From assembly GCA_029262065.1 (NCBI GenBank), contig JAJDAC010000002.1, positions 1 to 64,000 of the forward strand: a stretch of 64,000 nucleotides of DNA. The letters run 5' to 3'. This DNA comes from Candidatus Krumholzibacteriota bacterium (GTDB lineage: Bacteria > Krumholzibacteriota > Krumholzibacteriia > JAJRXK01). The first letter of the stretch is position 1. Each line of letters starts with the position of its first letter. The notes beneath the pieces are model-generated. The model saw only the letters and a program-made list of their open reading frames with translations. It did no database searches and was not told the origin of the DNA. Below, in pieces: positions 25,894-35,700 of this stretch. A program made the translations under genes and the position numbers.

Positions 25894-27035
25894 GGGCCAA
25901 ACCCGTCGCGCAACATTCGCTGGTAGGTGGTCACCAACTCGTCCATCTGGGATTCACGTCGAAACATCGCGGCTACGCGGGCACGACCCTGCAAGCCCAG
26001 GCGTTTGCGCTCCGCCGCGTTGCCCGCCAACCCGTGGAGCCGCTCGGCCAATTGGTCGCTGCGATCGAAGGGAACGAGCACTCCGGTCACGCCATCGTCC
26101 ACGCAGTCACAGATGCCGGGCACCTCGAAACCCGCAACCGGCAACGAGCGCGCCATGGCATCGAGCACTGCATATGGCAAACCCTCGTAGCGAGAGGTCG
26201 TCACGAATACGTCCATTCGGGAATAGAAGGGTTCCACGTCGCGGGCGGCCGGGAGCAACCTCACCACGTCTTCGAGCCCCATGGTGCGCACGCGCTGTTC
26301 CATCGGTTCTCGCAGCGAACCGTCGCCCATGATGGTCAGATTGAAATCGATCGCCCGCGTTCGCAATGCACCGGCCAATTCCAACAACCGCAGCGGTTCC
26401 TTCTGCGCTTCCAGTCGACCCAGAAACCCCAATCGCAACGGTCCATGTTCGTCAATGGCGGACAGATGATCACGATATCCGGTGGGCAAATCCACGCCGT
26501 TCGCAACTACCGCGATTCGGCGCGGCGACACAAGGTGTCGTTCCACGGCCACTTGCGCTTCGCTGGGTGACACGGCGATCAGACAATCGGTCCAGAACGC
26601 CAACGCTTTCTCGATCAAGGCATACATCCCGGTGCGCAACCGCGGTTCTTCCTGGAGAAACGCAAATGCGTGCGGCGAGTAGGCCACGCGCCCGGGCGCA
26701 CCCCAGGCGCGGGCCAATCGACCCAACGCCCCGGCCTTGGAACTGTGGAGATGAACCACGTCGGGCTGGAGGCGACGAAGGATTCCGCGCAACGTCCACG
26801 CCAACCGAAGGTCTACGACCGGCGATACCGCTCGCACCATGGGAAGCTCGACCACTTCACAGCCCAACTGCGACAAGTCACGCAGAACAAAACGGAAATG
26901 CGGGTCCCGTTCGCAAGAAGCTATGATCGCGGGAGTCAGTCCTCGGTCCACCAGCCCACGGGCAACGGACTCGAGATGGCGAGCCGTGCCGCCGGCCGTG
27001 GCCTCCATGACCAGGGCCACTCGCGGCAGAATCAA
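25890..27035 (-). CDS. Glycosyltransferase family 4
   Basis: 381 residues from a TTG at 27035 that overlaps the upstream stop as TTGA with GGAGA seven bases ahead; a GTG at 27074 would add 13 residues but lacks a ribosome site. GT4 features are M-E-A-T-A-G-G-T-A-R-H-L, D-V-V-H-L-H-S-S-K-A-G, G-F-L-G-R-L-E-A-Q-K-E and S-R-Y-E-G-L-P-Y-A-V-L-D-A-M-A. In the last motif the second Glu of E-x7-E is Asp, a tolerated change. It resembles capsular and lipopolysaccharide transferases acting on lipid-linked glycans. Second gene of the operon. Confidence 0.85.
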   Translation of the reverse strand: MILPRVALVMEATAGGTARHLESVARGLVDRGLTPAIIASCERDPHFRFVLRDLSQLGCEVVELPMVRAVSPVVDLRLAWTLRGILRRLQPDVVHLHSSKAGALGRLARAWGAPGRVAYSPHAFAFLQEEPRLRTGMYALIEKALAFWTDCLIAVSPSEAQVAVERHLVSPRRIAVVANGVDLPTGYRDHLSAIDEHGPLRLGFLGRLEAQKEPLRLLELAGALRTRAIDFNLTIMGDGSLREPMEQRVRTMGLEDVVRLLPAARDVEPFYSRMDVFVTTSRYEGLPYAVLDAMARSLPVAGFEVPGICDCVDDGVTGVLVPFDRSDQLAERLHGLAGNAAERKRLGLQGRARVAAMFRRESQMDELVTTYQRMLRDGFGP

Positions 27036-28267
27036 TCGGGCTCTCCGAACTTGGCGAGTCGACGCTGAAGACACTCGGATCCGTCGAATTTCGATTCCAG
27101 ACGCGCCCGGGCGGCCGTTCTGCGCCCCGTCCAGTCATCGATGTCGGCGACGATGCTCTCGAGCGCGTCCGCCAACTCTTCGCCCGAGCAATGCTCGGCC
27201 GGCCACGCGGTCTCTTCGTCGACGACCTCACCCACGCCGCCAGCCACACTGGTGCAAACCGGCAACCCGCAGGCCATGGCCTCCAGGATCACGTTGGGAA
27301 TTCCGTCGCGGTCGCCGTCGTCAGCCACGCGACAGCCCAAGAGAAAAGCATCGGAGTCGGCGAACCACTCCACCACTTCCGCACTGGAAGCGGTCCGACG
27401 ATGATCGAGCGCGATCCCCAGCGACTGGGCCCGCGCCAGCAGCCACACGGTCAGAGGTCCGTCGCTGATCATGCGATAGCGAATGGTCCAACCCCGATGG
27501 CGCAACAACGCGACCGCCTCGAGACAGATCTCCAATCCCTTCTTTTCGACCGAACGGGCCACGGTGATCAGGCTGAGTTCGCGCTCGGAGGGGAACGCGC
27601 GCGAATCCTGCCAGGCGAATTTCTGCAGATCGACACCATGTGGCACCAGATGCAGATGACGTCTCCGCACTCCGCGCCGAAGCAACTCTTCATGCGCCGC
27701 CCGCGAGCAGGTCATGACGGTTTCCATGGTGCGCGTGAGAGCCCCTATGCGCACCGCCGGCACGAACACGTCGCGTCCATGGCCAGCGCCGCTCACCGAC
27801 AATCCGTGGAAATGCGCCAGCGCGACCGCCACCAACGACGGCAGGTTCAGAAAGTGCGCGTGGACGTGGCGGGTTCCAATGTCATTCAATGCGTCCAGGT
27901 AGCCCAGAGCCAGCCACACCGCCTTCAGCACCAACCAGCCGCCGCGTACCGTCGGGCGCACGAACGTCGCGACCTCGCCCAGGACCTTGAATAGGCGTCC
28001 CGGTCGCCGGACGAGTTCACGCGCCAGCACGCGCCAGCGACGCGCGGCCGAGGGGCCCTCCATGACCCGGACCCGGGGTCCGTACCCTGATTGGTCGGCA
28101 AACGATGGGACACAGGGGAGAACCCAGGGTTGCCACCCGGCTTGGGCCAACGCATCGATCTCGTCGCGAATGAAGGTTTCGGACGGGCGCGGGTAGCGCT
28201 CGACCACGATGGCCATGGCGCGATTGCCGCCAGGCGATGGGCTGGCTAGAATGGTTTGATCGGTCAT
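27032..28267 (-). CDS. Glycosyltransferase family 4 (colanic-acid-type)
   Basis: 411 residues from the ATG at 28267; the frame is open to 28393, but upstream sequence belongs to the divergent gene. The N-terminus V-V-E-R-Y-P-R-P-S-E-T-F-I-R-D-E-I is characteristic of the WcaL/AmsK-like GT4 group. The sequence V-H-A-H-F-L-N-L-P-S-L-V-A follows, then T-V-A-R-S-V-E-K-K-G-L and D-R-D-G-I-P-N-V-I-L-E-A-M-A, where the first Glu of the motif is Asp. First gene of the exopolysaccharide operon, divergent from the flippase gene at 28339 with about 70 bases between them, which should contain both promoters. Confidence 0.86.
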   Translation of the reverse strand: MTDQTILASPSPGGNRAMAIVVERYPRPSETFIRDEIDALAQAGWQPWVLPCVPSFADQSGYGPRVRVMEGPSAARRWRVLARELVRRPGRLFKVLGEVATFVRPTVRGGWLVLKAVWLALGYLDALNDIGTRHVHAHFLNLPSLVAVALAHFHGLSVSGAGHGRDVFVPAVRIGALTRTMETVMTCSRAAHEELLRRGVRRRHLHLVPHGVDLQKFAWQDSRAFPSERELSLITVARSVEKKGLEICLEAVALLRHRGWTIRYRMISDGPLTVWLLARAQSLGIALDHRRTASSAEVVEWFADSDAFLLGCRVADDGDRDGIPNVILEAMACGLPVCTSVAGGVGEVVDEETAWPAEHCSGEELADALESIVADIDDWTGRRTAARARLESKFDGSECLQRRLAKFGEPD

Positions 28268-28338
28268 CGGCCCAGCCTGCCACAAGCCCAAGTCGACAAC
28301 AAGACAAGGGTTTGTCCTTCCGGAGCGTCTCCATACCC

Positions 28339-29904
28339 ATGAATTCGGCATCCCGCGCCCCAATTGTTGGCCCTGGTGCGCCATGGCGGGCATTCGTGGG
28401 AGCGGTCACGGTCGTCACGCTGCTGAACCTCGTGGGCAAGTTGTTCGGTTTCGCCGAAAAGTTGCTGCTGGCCTACTACGAAGGCACCTCGGCCGCGGTG
28501 GACTCGTATTTCACCGCGGTGGGCCTCGGTGTCTTTTTCTTCATCCTGACCGACGATATCCTGGTGCCCGTGTTCCTGGCCCAGTACGTAGCGCTACGCG
28601 AGGCAGTGGGTCAGGGCACCGCCACCGCGTTGTTCCGGCGTGTCACTGCGTGGACCGCCTTGGTCCTGGTGGTGCTTTCGGGGCTGGCCCAGATCTTCCC
28701 CTCGCAGTTCGTTCAACTGGTGGCGCCGGGGTTCAGCCCCGAACAGGTGCAGAGTACCATCGGTATGCTCCGGTATACGCTGATCGGAGGCGTGCTGTTG
28801 GGATTGGGTGGCGTACTCTACGTACTCCTGAACGCCCACGGCCGGTTTGCCTGGCCGGCGCTGGCCGGGGTGGCCCACAAGGCTCTCATCCCGCTGACCA
28901 TCGCCGCGCTGTATCCCATGGTGGGAATGACCGGGGCGGCGATTGCGCTGGTCGTCGCCGCCTCGGGCCAGCTGCTGCTCCTGGTAGTGGGAGTCCGGAA
29001 GTGGATCCCCAAAGCTGAACCCCAGCCACTGGAGTCTGGTTTCGCCCGCAACTTCCTGTGGCTCATGGTTCCACTCGCAGTGGGCACGATAGCCGCGCAA
29101 AGCGGCCTGTTCGTAGACAACGCCATGGGGTCCATTCTCGAGTCGGGGTCGATCGCCGCCCTCTCGTTCAGTCGAAGATTGGTAGAACTGCCCGTGGTTC
29201 TGCTGCCCACGGCGCTGGGCGTCGTTGCCTTTCCCCAGCTCGCCCGACTGGCCGCCGCCGGCCAACCCGGCGAGATGATGCAACGACTGGCCGCCATCAT
29301 GCGCTTCTCGGTGCTGGTATTCCTTCCACTGACCGCCGTGTTTCTGTTGGCCTCGGAAGAATTGGTGTACGTGGTGTTCGCGCGTGGTGAATTCGACGCC
29401 AGCTCGGTGGACATCACCGCGCAGGTGGCCCGCTTCTACTGCCTGGGGCTGGTGGCGTTTGCTCTGGAGATCCTGGTGCTACGGGCCTTCTACGCCACGC
29501 TGGACACCCGAACGCCCATCCTGGTGGGACTGGTGTTCCTGGCCCTGAACATCACGGCCACGCTCACGCTTACCCCGAAACTGGGCCTGCTGGTCATTCC
29601 GGTGGCGCTGGCCGCGCAGAAGACAGCCAAGACCGCGGTTCTCGCCTGGATCCTGGCGCGACGACATTCGAGCCGGTGGATTTCACCATTGACGCAGTTC
29701 GTGGTGCGCGCGAGCCTGGCCGCGGGTGGGTTTGCGATCGTATTCGCGCAGCACCGTTGGTTGGCGGGGCACGTGTACGGGGGGCATCTGGCTGAATTGG
29801 CGATCGCGGGAACCGTGGCGGGTCTGTTGTATCTGATCGCATTGTCGCGGCTGGGCCTTCTGGACGTCAGGGCCGTGAGACATCTGCTTTCGGAGTCGAC
29901 ATGA
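28339..29904 (+). CDS. murJ: MurJ/MviN-family lipid flippase
   Basis: 521 residues from the ATG at 28339. Around 13-14 helices are visible, with MviN signatures. These include L-L-N-L-V-G-K-L-F-G-F-A-E-K near the N-terminus, then D-D-I-L-V-P-V-F-L, G-F-S-P-E-Q, and the late F-A-R-G-E-F-D-A-S-S-V and A-F-Y-A-T-L-D-T-R-T-P. MurJ flips lipid II for peptidoglycan synthesis; family members in polysaccharide loci may flip other undecaprenyl-linked glycans. Its place beside the GT4 operon leaves both roles open. The stop codon overlaps the next start as ATGA. Confidence 0.83.
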   Translation: MNSASRAPIVGPGAPWRAFVGAVTVVTLLNLVGKLFGFAEKLLLAYYEGTSAAVDSYFTAVGLGVFFFILTDDILVPVFLAQYVALREAVGQGTATALFRRVTAWTALVLVVLSGLAQIFPSQFVQLVAPGFSPEQVQSTIGMLRYTLIGGVLLGLGGVLYVLLNAHGRFAWPALAGVAHKALIPLTIAALYPMVGMTGAAIALVVAASGQLLLLVVGVRKWIPKAEPQPLESGFARNFLWLMVPLAVGTIAAQSGLFVDNAMGSILESGSIAALSFSRRLVELPVVLLPTALGVVAFPQLARLAAAGQPGEMMQRLAAIMRFSVLVFLPLTAVFLLASEELVYVVFARGEFDASSVDITAQVARFYCLGLVAFALEILVLRAFYATLDTRTPILVGLVFLALNITATLTLTPKLGLLVIPVALAAQKTAKTAVLAWILARRHSSRWISPLTQFVVRASLAAGGFAIVFAQHRWLAGHVYGGHLAELAIAGTVAGLLYLIALSRLGLLDVRAVRHLLSEST

Positions 29905-30902
29905 TGCCGATCGACTCAAACCAACCTCGGTTGAGGATCCGCCAGGTTTCGAAACACTTCGGCAGTCGTGGATTCCGACAGTTGTTGCGCCGAAGCTCGC
30001 GTGAGATCACAGCGCTGGCCGGCGTGGACCTTGAGCTGGCCGCCGGGGAGATCACCGCGCTGTTGGGTCCCAATGGAGCGGGCAAGACCACCCTCATGGC
30101 CATCTGTTGCGACATCGTACGCGCCGACACCGGCACCGTGGTCGTAGACGGATTCGATACGGTGGCGAACGGCCGCAAGGCTCGACGTCGAATAGGCCTG
30201 GTGACGACCGACGACCGCAGTTTCTTCTGGCGACTGTCGGCGCGCGAAAACCTCCAGTTCTTCGCGGCACTACAGGGCCTTGACCGCGGCGAGGCCAAAC
30301 GTCGAAGCGAAGATTTTCTGGAACGTTTCGGACTGAAGGCCCACGCCGATCGTCGCTTCGCCACCTATTCCACGGGCATGAAGAAACGGCTATCGCTGGC
30401 ACGGGCCCTCTTGCACAAGCCATCGGTGCTGTTGCTTGATGAGGCAACCAACGGGCTGGACGTAGAGGGAACCGACGTACTGCTGGATCTGGTGAAGCAC
30501 GAAGCCACGCGAGAAGGTGCCGCCGTGCTATGGGCCACGCATCGCGCCGAAGAGCTGGCCGCGCTCTGCGACCGTGTGACGGTACTGGTCGGCGGCCAAC
30601 TAAGGTACGACGGACGCATCGACGAGTTTCTCGAATTCCAACGTCAACGCACCCACTACCGAATCGAAGTGGCCGGCGAAGCCACCGGCAACGAGGCGTT
30701 GGAGTCGATGGCACGCGCCATGGGCCTGACGGTCCAGGGCACCGGACATCGCACCCGCCTGACCGGGGATGCATCGGTGTCGCTGGCCGACGTGGTGGCC
30801 CAGCTGGCCGCCGGTGGATTCCACGTGCGGGGCGTGGAACAACCCCCCACCACCCTGGCCCAGCTGTTTACCGACCTGGCCCCCGATCGTGAGACATCGT
30901 GA
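29901..30902 (+). CDS. ABC transporter ATP-binding protein (ABC-2 exporter type)
   Basis: 333 residues, translationally coupled to the preceding gene. Walker A is G-P-N-G-A-G-K-T-T near residue 54, the signature is Y-S-T-G-M-K-K-R-L-S-L-A-R-A near 155, and Walker B is V-L-L-L-D-E-A-T near 177. The switch His lies in A-T-H-R-A-E-E-L. About 90 extra residues after the ATPase core resemble the regulatory tail of drug and polysaccharide exporters of the CcmA/NodI group. It works with the permease encoded next. The cargo could be a glycan or the NRPS product from the convergent cluster. Confidence 0.88.
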   Translation: MMPIDSNQPRLRIRQVSKHFGSRGFRQLLRRSSREITALAGVDLELAAGEITALLGPNGAGKTTLMAICCDIVRADTGTVVVDGFDTVANGRKARRRIGLVTTDDRSFFWRLSARENLQFFAALQGLDRGEAKRRSEDFLERFGLKAHADRRFATYSTGMKKRLSLARALLHKPSVLLLDEATNGLDVEGTDVLLDLVKHEATREGAAVLWATHRAEELAALCDRVTVLVGGQLRYDGRIDEFLEFQRQRTHYRIEVAGEATGNEALESMARAMGLTVQGTGHRTRLTGDASVSLADVVAQLAAGGFHVRGVEQPPTTLAQLFTDLAPDRETS

Positions 30903-31717
30903 CCGGGTTCTTCGCCATTCTGGCCGCCTTCCTTCGGCGCGAGTTCCGTATTGCGACGAGCTACAAATTCCAGTTCGTATTCCAACTGGTCAATTCGTTC
31001 TTCGCCGTGGCCATCTTCTACTTTCTGTCGCAGCTCATGGGCGAAAAGGCCGCCGCGGCCATCGGCCAGAAGTATGACGTGGGGTACTTCGCGTTCATAT
31101 TGGTGGGAGTCGCCGGCACGACATTCGTGGAAACCGCCATGTCGGGTTTCACGGTACGGCTACGTCAAACCATGACCGAAGGCTCACTCGAGGCCATGTT
31201 CGCCACCGGCGTTCGCCCCCTCTACATTCTGGCCATGCCATCGGTCTGGAGCTTTCTGTTCGATGGCGCACGAGCGTTGGGCATTCTGATGGTGGGCGCC
31301 TGGATATTCGGCGCCGACCTGTCGCACGCCAACTGGCTTTCGTGGACGGTGGTGGTGTTGGCCGCCGCGGCCGCCTACAGCGTGTTCGGTTTGTTGTCGC
31401 TGGTGTTCATCATGACGCTGAAGCGGGGCGACCCGGTTACGTGGGCCGTAACGCAAGCCACCGCGGTCGTGGGGGGCGCATACTTTCCCCTGAGTCTATT
31501 GCCCGACTGGCTGGAAACGGCGGCGCGGCTGTTGCCCATGACCTACGCTTTCGAAGCAATGCGGGGCGCGCTGCTGGCGGGTGCCCCGGTGGGTGCGCTG
31601 CAACGCGAGTTGATTACCCTCGTTGCATTCGCAGTCGTGGGACTTCCCATTGCTGTGTGGTTGTGTCATCGAGCCGTGGACCGGGCCAAGCGCGACGGGA
31701 GCCTGGGCACCTTCTAG
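30899..31717 (+). CDS. ABC-2 type transporter permease
   Basis: 272 residues starting with GTG at 30899, overlapping the ATPase stop as GTGA. Six membrane helices are apparent. The signature near residue 200 (G-G-A-Y-F-P-L-S-L-L-P-D-W-L-E) and the M-T-Y-A-F-E-A-M-R-G motif are those of ABC-2 permeases (NodJ/drug-exporter type). It ends 13 bases before the MbtH-like gene on the opposite strand, so the exporter pair and the biosynthetic operon converge. Confidence 0.86.
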   Translation: MTGFFAILAAFLRREFRIATSYKFQFVFQLVNSFFAVAIFYFLSQLMGEKAAAAIGQKYDVGYFAFILVGVAGTTFVETAMSGFTVRLRQTMTEGSLEAMFATGVRPLYILAMPSVWSFLFDGARALGILMVGAWIFGADLSHANWLSWTVVVLAAAAAYSVFGLLSLVFIMTLKRGDPVTWAVTQATAVVGGAYFPLSLLPDWLETAARLLPMTYAFEAMRGALLAGAPVGALQRELITLVAFAVVGLPIAVWLCHRAVDRAKRDGSLGTF

Positions 31718-31730
31718 CGATCCAGCGCGC

Positions 31731-31940
31731 TTACTGGGCCGAGTCCATGCGCTTGCGCAGGCTGGCCGGACGCATGTCGGTCCATACCTCGTCGATGTAG
31801 GCCAGGCACTCGTCCTTGGTGCCCGATTTCCCCACTTCGTTCCAGCCCATGGGAATTTCCTCGCCCGCCAGCCAGATTGAGTACTGCTCTTCGTGGTTCA
31901 TGACCACGGTGTAGGTGCGGTCGTCGTGTTCGTCGTTCAT
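31731..31940 (-). CDS. MbtH-like NRPS accessory protein
   Basis: 69 residues from the ATG at 31940 (AAAGGAA about 11 bases upstream); an ATG at 31982 would add 14 residues without a ribosome site. The family core is present: [33 protein letters not shown]. MbtH-like proteins bind adenylation domains in the cytoplasm and support their folding and activity. It is the last gene of the operon, 60 bases after the type II thioesterase. It may serve any of the six A domains. Confidence 0.93.
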   Translation of the reverse strand: MNDEHDDRTYTVVMNHEEQYSIWLAGEEIPMGWNEVGKSGTKDECLAYIDEVWTDMRPASLRKRMDSAQ

Positions 31941-32000
31941 CGCCAGGAATTTCCTTTTGCTGGGGCAATCGCTGTACGGCATGAACTGTACAGCATCTAC

Positions 32001-32738
32001 CTATAGGTCGTGCAACCAGCGTTCGAGCTGATGCGAAAGATGATGTCCGAACTGAGCCTGGGTTACATAGAAGTGTCCACCGGAAACGTCGTGGCGGTCG
32101 AAACTGGCCGAGGTGAGCTGGCGCCACGCCGTGGCGGCCTCGACGCTCACCACCGGATCGTTCGGGTCCAGAAACGATACCACGGGACACGCCAGACGCT
32201 GCGATCCATCGCACTCGTAGGTCTCGATGACCTGGAAATCGGCGCGCAGCGTGGGTAGCATGATCCCCAACAGTTCTTCGTGCTGAAGCACCTCTTCGGG
32301 TGTCCCACCCAAGGCGCGTAAACGCCTCAGGAAAGTCGCGTCGTCTTCGGTATGCATGGGAGGCCGTTCGGGGCCAAAATGCGGTGCCGGCGAGGCCGAC
32401 ACGAAGACGCGGCGCGGTGCCTCGGCCCCCGACTCCATTCGCCGCCGCGCCCACTCGTAGGCCACCACAGCTCCCATGCTGTGGCCGAAGAACGCGAACG
32501 GTCGATCCAGCGTGGCGGCGGCGTCCAGGTGCGCGGCCAACTCCACGGCACTACCCACCGGCGCATCGCCCAGGCGCCGCTCACGTCCGGGCAATTGCAC
32601 CAGAGCCAACTCGACTTCGTGTGGCATCTGGTCGAGCCAAGCCTGAAAGATCCAGGTTCCGCCCCCGGCGTAGGGCAGGCAGAACACCCGGGCCCGGGCG
32701 TCGGGACGCGGACGCGGCACGGTGAACCAGGCGCTCAT
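32001..32738 (-). CDS. Type II thioesterase of the NRPS/PKS cluster
   Basis: 245 residues; the ATG at 32738 overlaps the NRPS stop as ATGA. The alpha/beta-hydrolase pattern of GrsT/SrfAD-type enzymes is complete. It includes F-C-L-P-Y-A-G-G-G near residue 20, F-F-G-H-S-M-G-A (Ser near 88), D-P-N-D-P-V for the acidic residue, and G-G-H-F-Y for His. These enzymes remove wrongly loaded or stalled acyl groups from carrier proteins. Since no terminal thioesterase domain is visible in the assembly line, it might also take part in product release, but that is inference. Confidence 0.92.
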   Translation of the reverse strand: MSAWFTVPRPRPDARARVFCLPYAGGGTWIFQAWLDQMPHEVELALVQLPGRERRLGDAPVGSAVELAAHLDAAATLDRPFAFFGHSMGAVVAYEWARRRMESGAEAPRRVFVSASPAPHFGPERPPMHTEDDATFLRRLRALGGTPEEVLQHEELLGIMLPTLRADFQVIETYECDGSQRLACPVVSFLDPNDPVVSVEAATAWRQLTSASFDRHDVSGGHFYVTQAQFGHHLSHQLERWLHDL

Positions 32739-35700
32739 ACCGAAGTTCCTTCGTGCGAACCGGCGTCACCAATCGTCGACGCCAGCTGTGCCAACGAGTT
32801 GGCAAAGACTTCGCGCAGGCTCAACTGATGCCCGATCTTCTCTTCGACCCGGGCAATCATGCGAATCGCCAAGAGCGAATGTCCTCCCAGGTCGAGGAAT
32901 GTGTCGCGGCGACCGACCCGGTCGATCGAAAGCAACTCGCACCAGACCTCGGCGATCGCGCTCTCGGCGCCCGGGAAGGGCGCTTCGAATTCGGCGCTGG
33001 CCCAGGCGTGTGCGTCCTGGCCCAACGGTGGCAGCTCATCCAACTGTTGTACATGGGCGGGCACGGCGGCTAGACCCATCTTCTGACGGAGATGACCGCG
33101 AATGGCGAGCGTCGATTGGGTGGCATCGCCAACCAGCGAAACCACAAGGCGGGGCGGTTCTCCCTGCATCTCCGCGCGCGCCTGGCGAACGCCCGCCATG
33201 GCCAGCAGCACTATTTCGACCTGGGACAGATCCAGCGAAGTACCGTCGATGGAGACCACCCGGGACGTTGAGTCCGCCGGCTCATTGACCGTGGGATCGG
33301 GCAAGGCCCGCCGATTCAACTTGCCGTGCGGCGTACGCGGAACTTCTTCGATACGCACGAAGACCGAAGGCACCATGCTCAGCGGCAATTCCGCGCGAAG
33401 GTGCTCGCGCAACCGACGCTTATCAAGCTCCGCAGGTGAGACCACATAGGCCACCAGGCGTTGATCATCGGGGCCAAATTCGTGCACCACGACCACGGCC
33501 GCACCCACACTGTCGTGGCGCAACAGGGCCCCTTCGATCTCGCCGGGTTCGATGCGCATGCCCCGCAAACTGATCTGTGCGTCGGCCCGGCCCATGAACA
33601 CCAGCTCACCATTGGCTCGCCAACGAACCAGATCTCCGGTGCGATACATGCGCTCACCCGGCCGGCGTGAAAACGGATCGGGAACGAAACGTTCGGCGGT
33701 TGAACCCGGACGACGCACGTACCCGCGGGCAACCGCTCCGCCGCCGATATAGAGTTCGCCGGCCACGCCCACGGGGACCGGCTGCAACGCGGCGTCCAAC
33801 ACATAGGCTCGGCTATGGTCGAAAACACGCCCCAGGGAGACAGGCGAAACGACATTCGACTGCGCCGAGACCTCATGCGCGCAAACGCCCACGGTGGTCT
33901 CGGTCGGACCGTAGTGATTGAACACGGTCAGGTCGGGGCGTGCGGCCATGATGGCACCGAGAAATTCAGCGCCTGGTTCCTCCCCGCCCACGATCAGCAC
34001 GCGACGCGGAAGTGCACACCAGGTTGGGTCTCCGGCCGTAAGTACATGCAAGTGCGACGGCGCAATCTTGAGCACATCGGGCCTACGGGCTTCGAATGAT
34101 TCGCGGACCCGGGCCGCCGACGCCGACGCGTCGGGCGAGAGTATGCGCAGCTCGCCGCCCCCCATGAGCGGCGGAAACACCGTGGTGACCGACGAATCGA
34201 CCGTCAACGGCTGCAACATGGCGAAGCGGCCGTCGGTAGCCAGCTTCAGCCGATCCACGACATCAACAACGTACGTGTAGAGCTGACTGTGTTCCACCGC
34301 GACACCCTTGGGCCGGCCGGTAGAACCCGACGTAAACAACGTGTAGGCCAGGTTGGACGGTTTCAAATCCACGCGTGGAGGATCATCCCGCCCTTCTTCC
34401 CCGGTGGGCATCTGGATGTGCTTACGCCCTGGGGCCACCGATGGGTCCCAATCCGATCCAACCACCACGACCGAGACACCGGCGTCTTCGAGAACCTGTT
34501 CTTGCCGCGCCGCCGGATGCGCCGCGTCCAATGGAACGTAACCGCCGCCCGACTTGAGCACCCCGAGCAACGCAATCACGAGGTCCGGCCCACGGTCCAG
34601 CCACAGTCCCACGGAAGTCTCGGGGCCCACGCCGGCGTCGCTTAACGATTGCGCCAACGCGTTCGATCGCCGATCCATCTCGCGGTAACTGATCTCCCGG
34701 TCCCCGAACGATATCGCCACCGCATCAGGGGTGCGCTGCGACTGCTCCCGGATGCATTCGTGCACCAACCGCAGCGGCGGCGTGGATTCGTCAGACCGAT
34801 TCCATTCGAGCACTCGGTGTCGCTCCCAGGGCGACGTAAGCCGGGCGCAGCCGATTTCAATGTTGGGCTGGGCCACGAGCGAGCCCAGCAGATTCACGAA
34901 ATGACTCCCCATGCGGCGCACGGTGACCTCGTCGAAGAGATCGCGGTTGTACTCCAGCTCGGCATCGAACCCCGCGTCGGCCCGCGCGATGAGCCGCAAC
35001 GTAACGTCTTGCTTCGCACTGCCGGTATCCGGCGGAAGCGGACGCAGAGGGCGACCCGCGAAGTTGGAAAGGTCGAGCGGCATGTTCTGGAGAACCAGCA
35101 CCGCCTGGAAGATCGGCGTGTGCGCCAGGTCGCGCTGAGGCTGCAGCTCTTCCACCAGGCGCTCGAACGGAATGTCCTGGTGGTCGAACGCTTCGCGCGC
35201 TACCTGTCCCACACGATCGAGCAGTTCCTCGAACGATGGCGACCCGGCCAGATCCACGCGCAACGCCAACGTGTTGATGAGCGGTCCGACCACGCCTTCG
35301 CTGGACAATCGATTGCGGTTGGCCACCGGAGTGCCCACGACGATCTCGTCCTGATGCGCGTAGCGGTGCAGAAGCGTCGCGAACGCCCCCACCAGGAGCA
35401 TGAATTCGGTAACCTGGTGCTGCTTCGCCACCGATGCGATTCCAGCACCGAGGGTCGCATCGATCGAGAAGCCGGTCGTGGCGCCGGCAAACGTTTGCGT
35501 CAGCGGGCGCGGTCGGTCGGTGGGCAGCTGAAGTACGGAGAGCGGCGGTGCCAGCTGCTGCTTCCAGTAGGACAACTGCTCGTCGAACTCGCCACCGTCG
35601 AGACGTTGGTTCTGCCAGCGAGCGAAGTCTCGAAACTGGAGCGGCGGCGGCGGCAGGGCCAAGGTCGAGTCCGAACGTTCCTCGGCCGCCACCAACTTGC

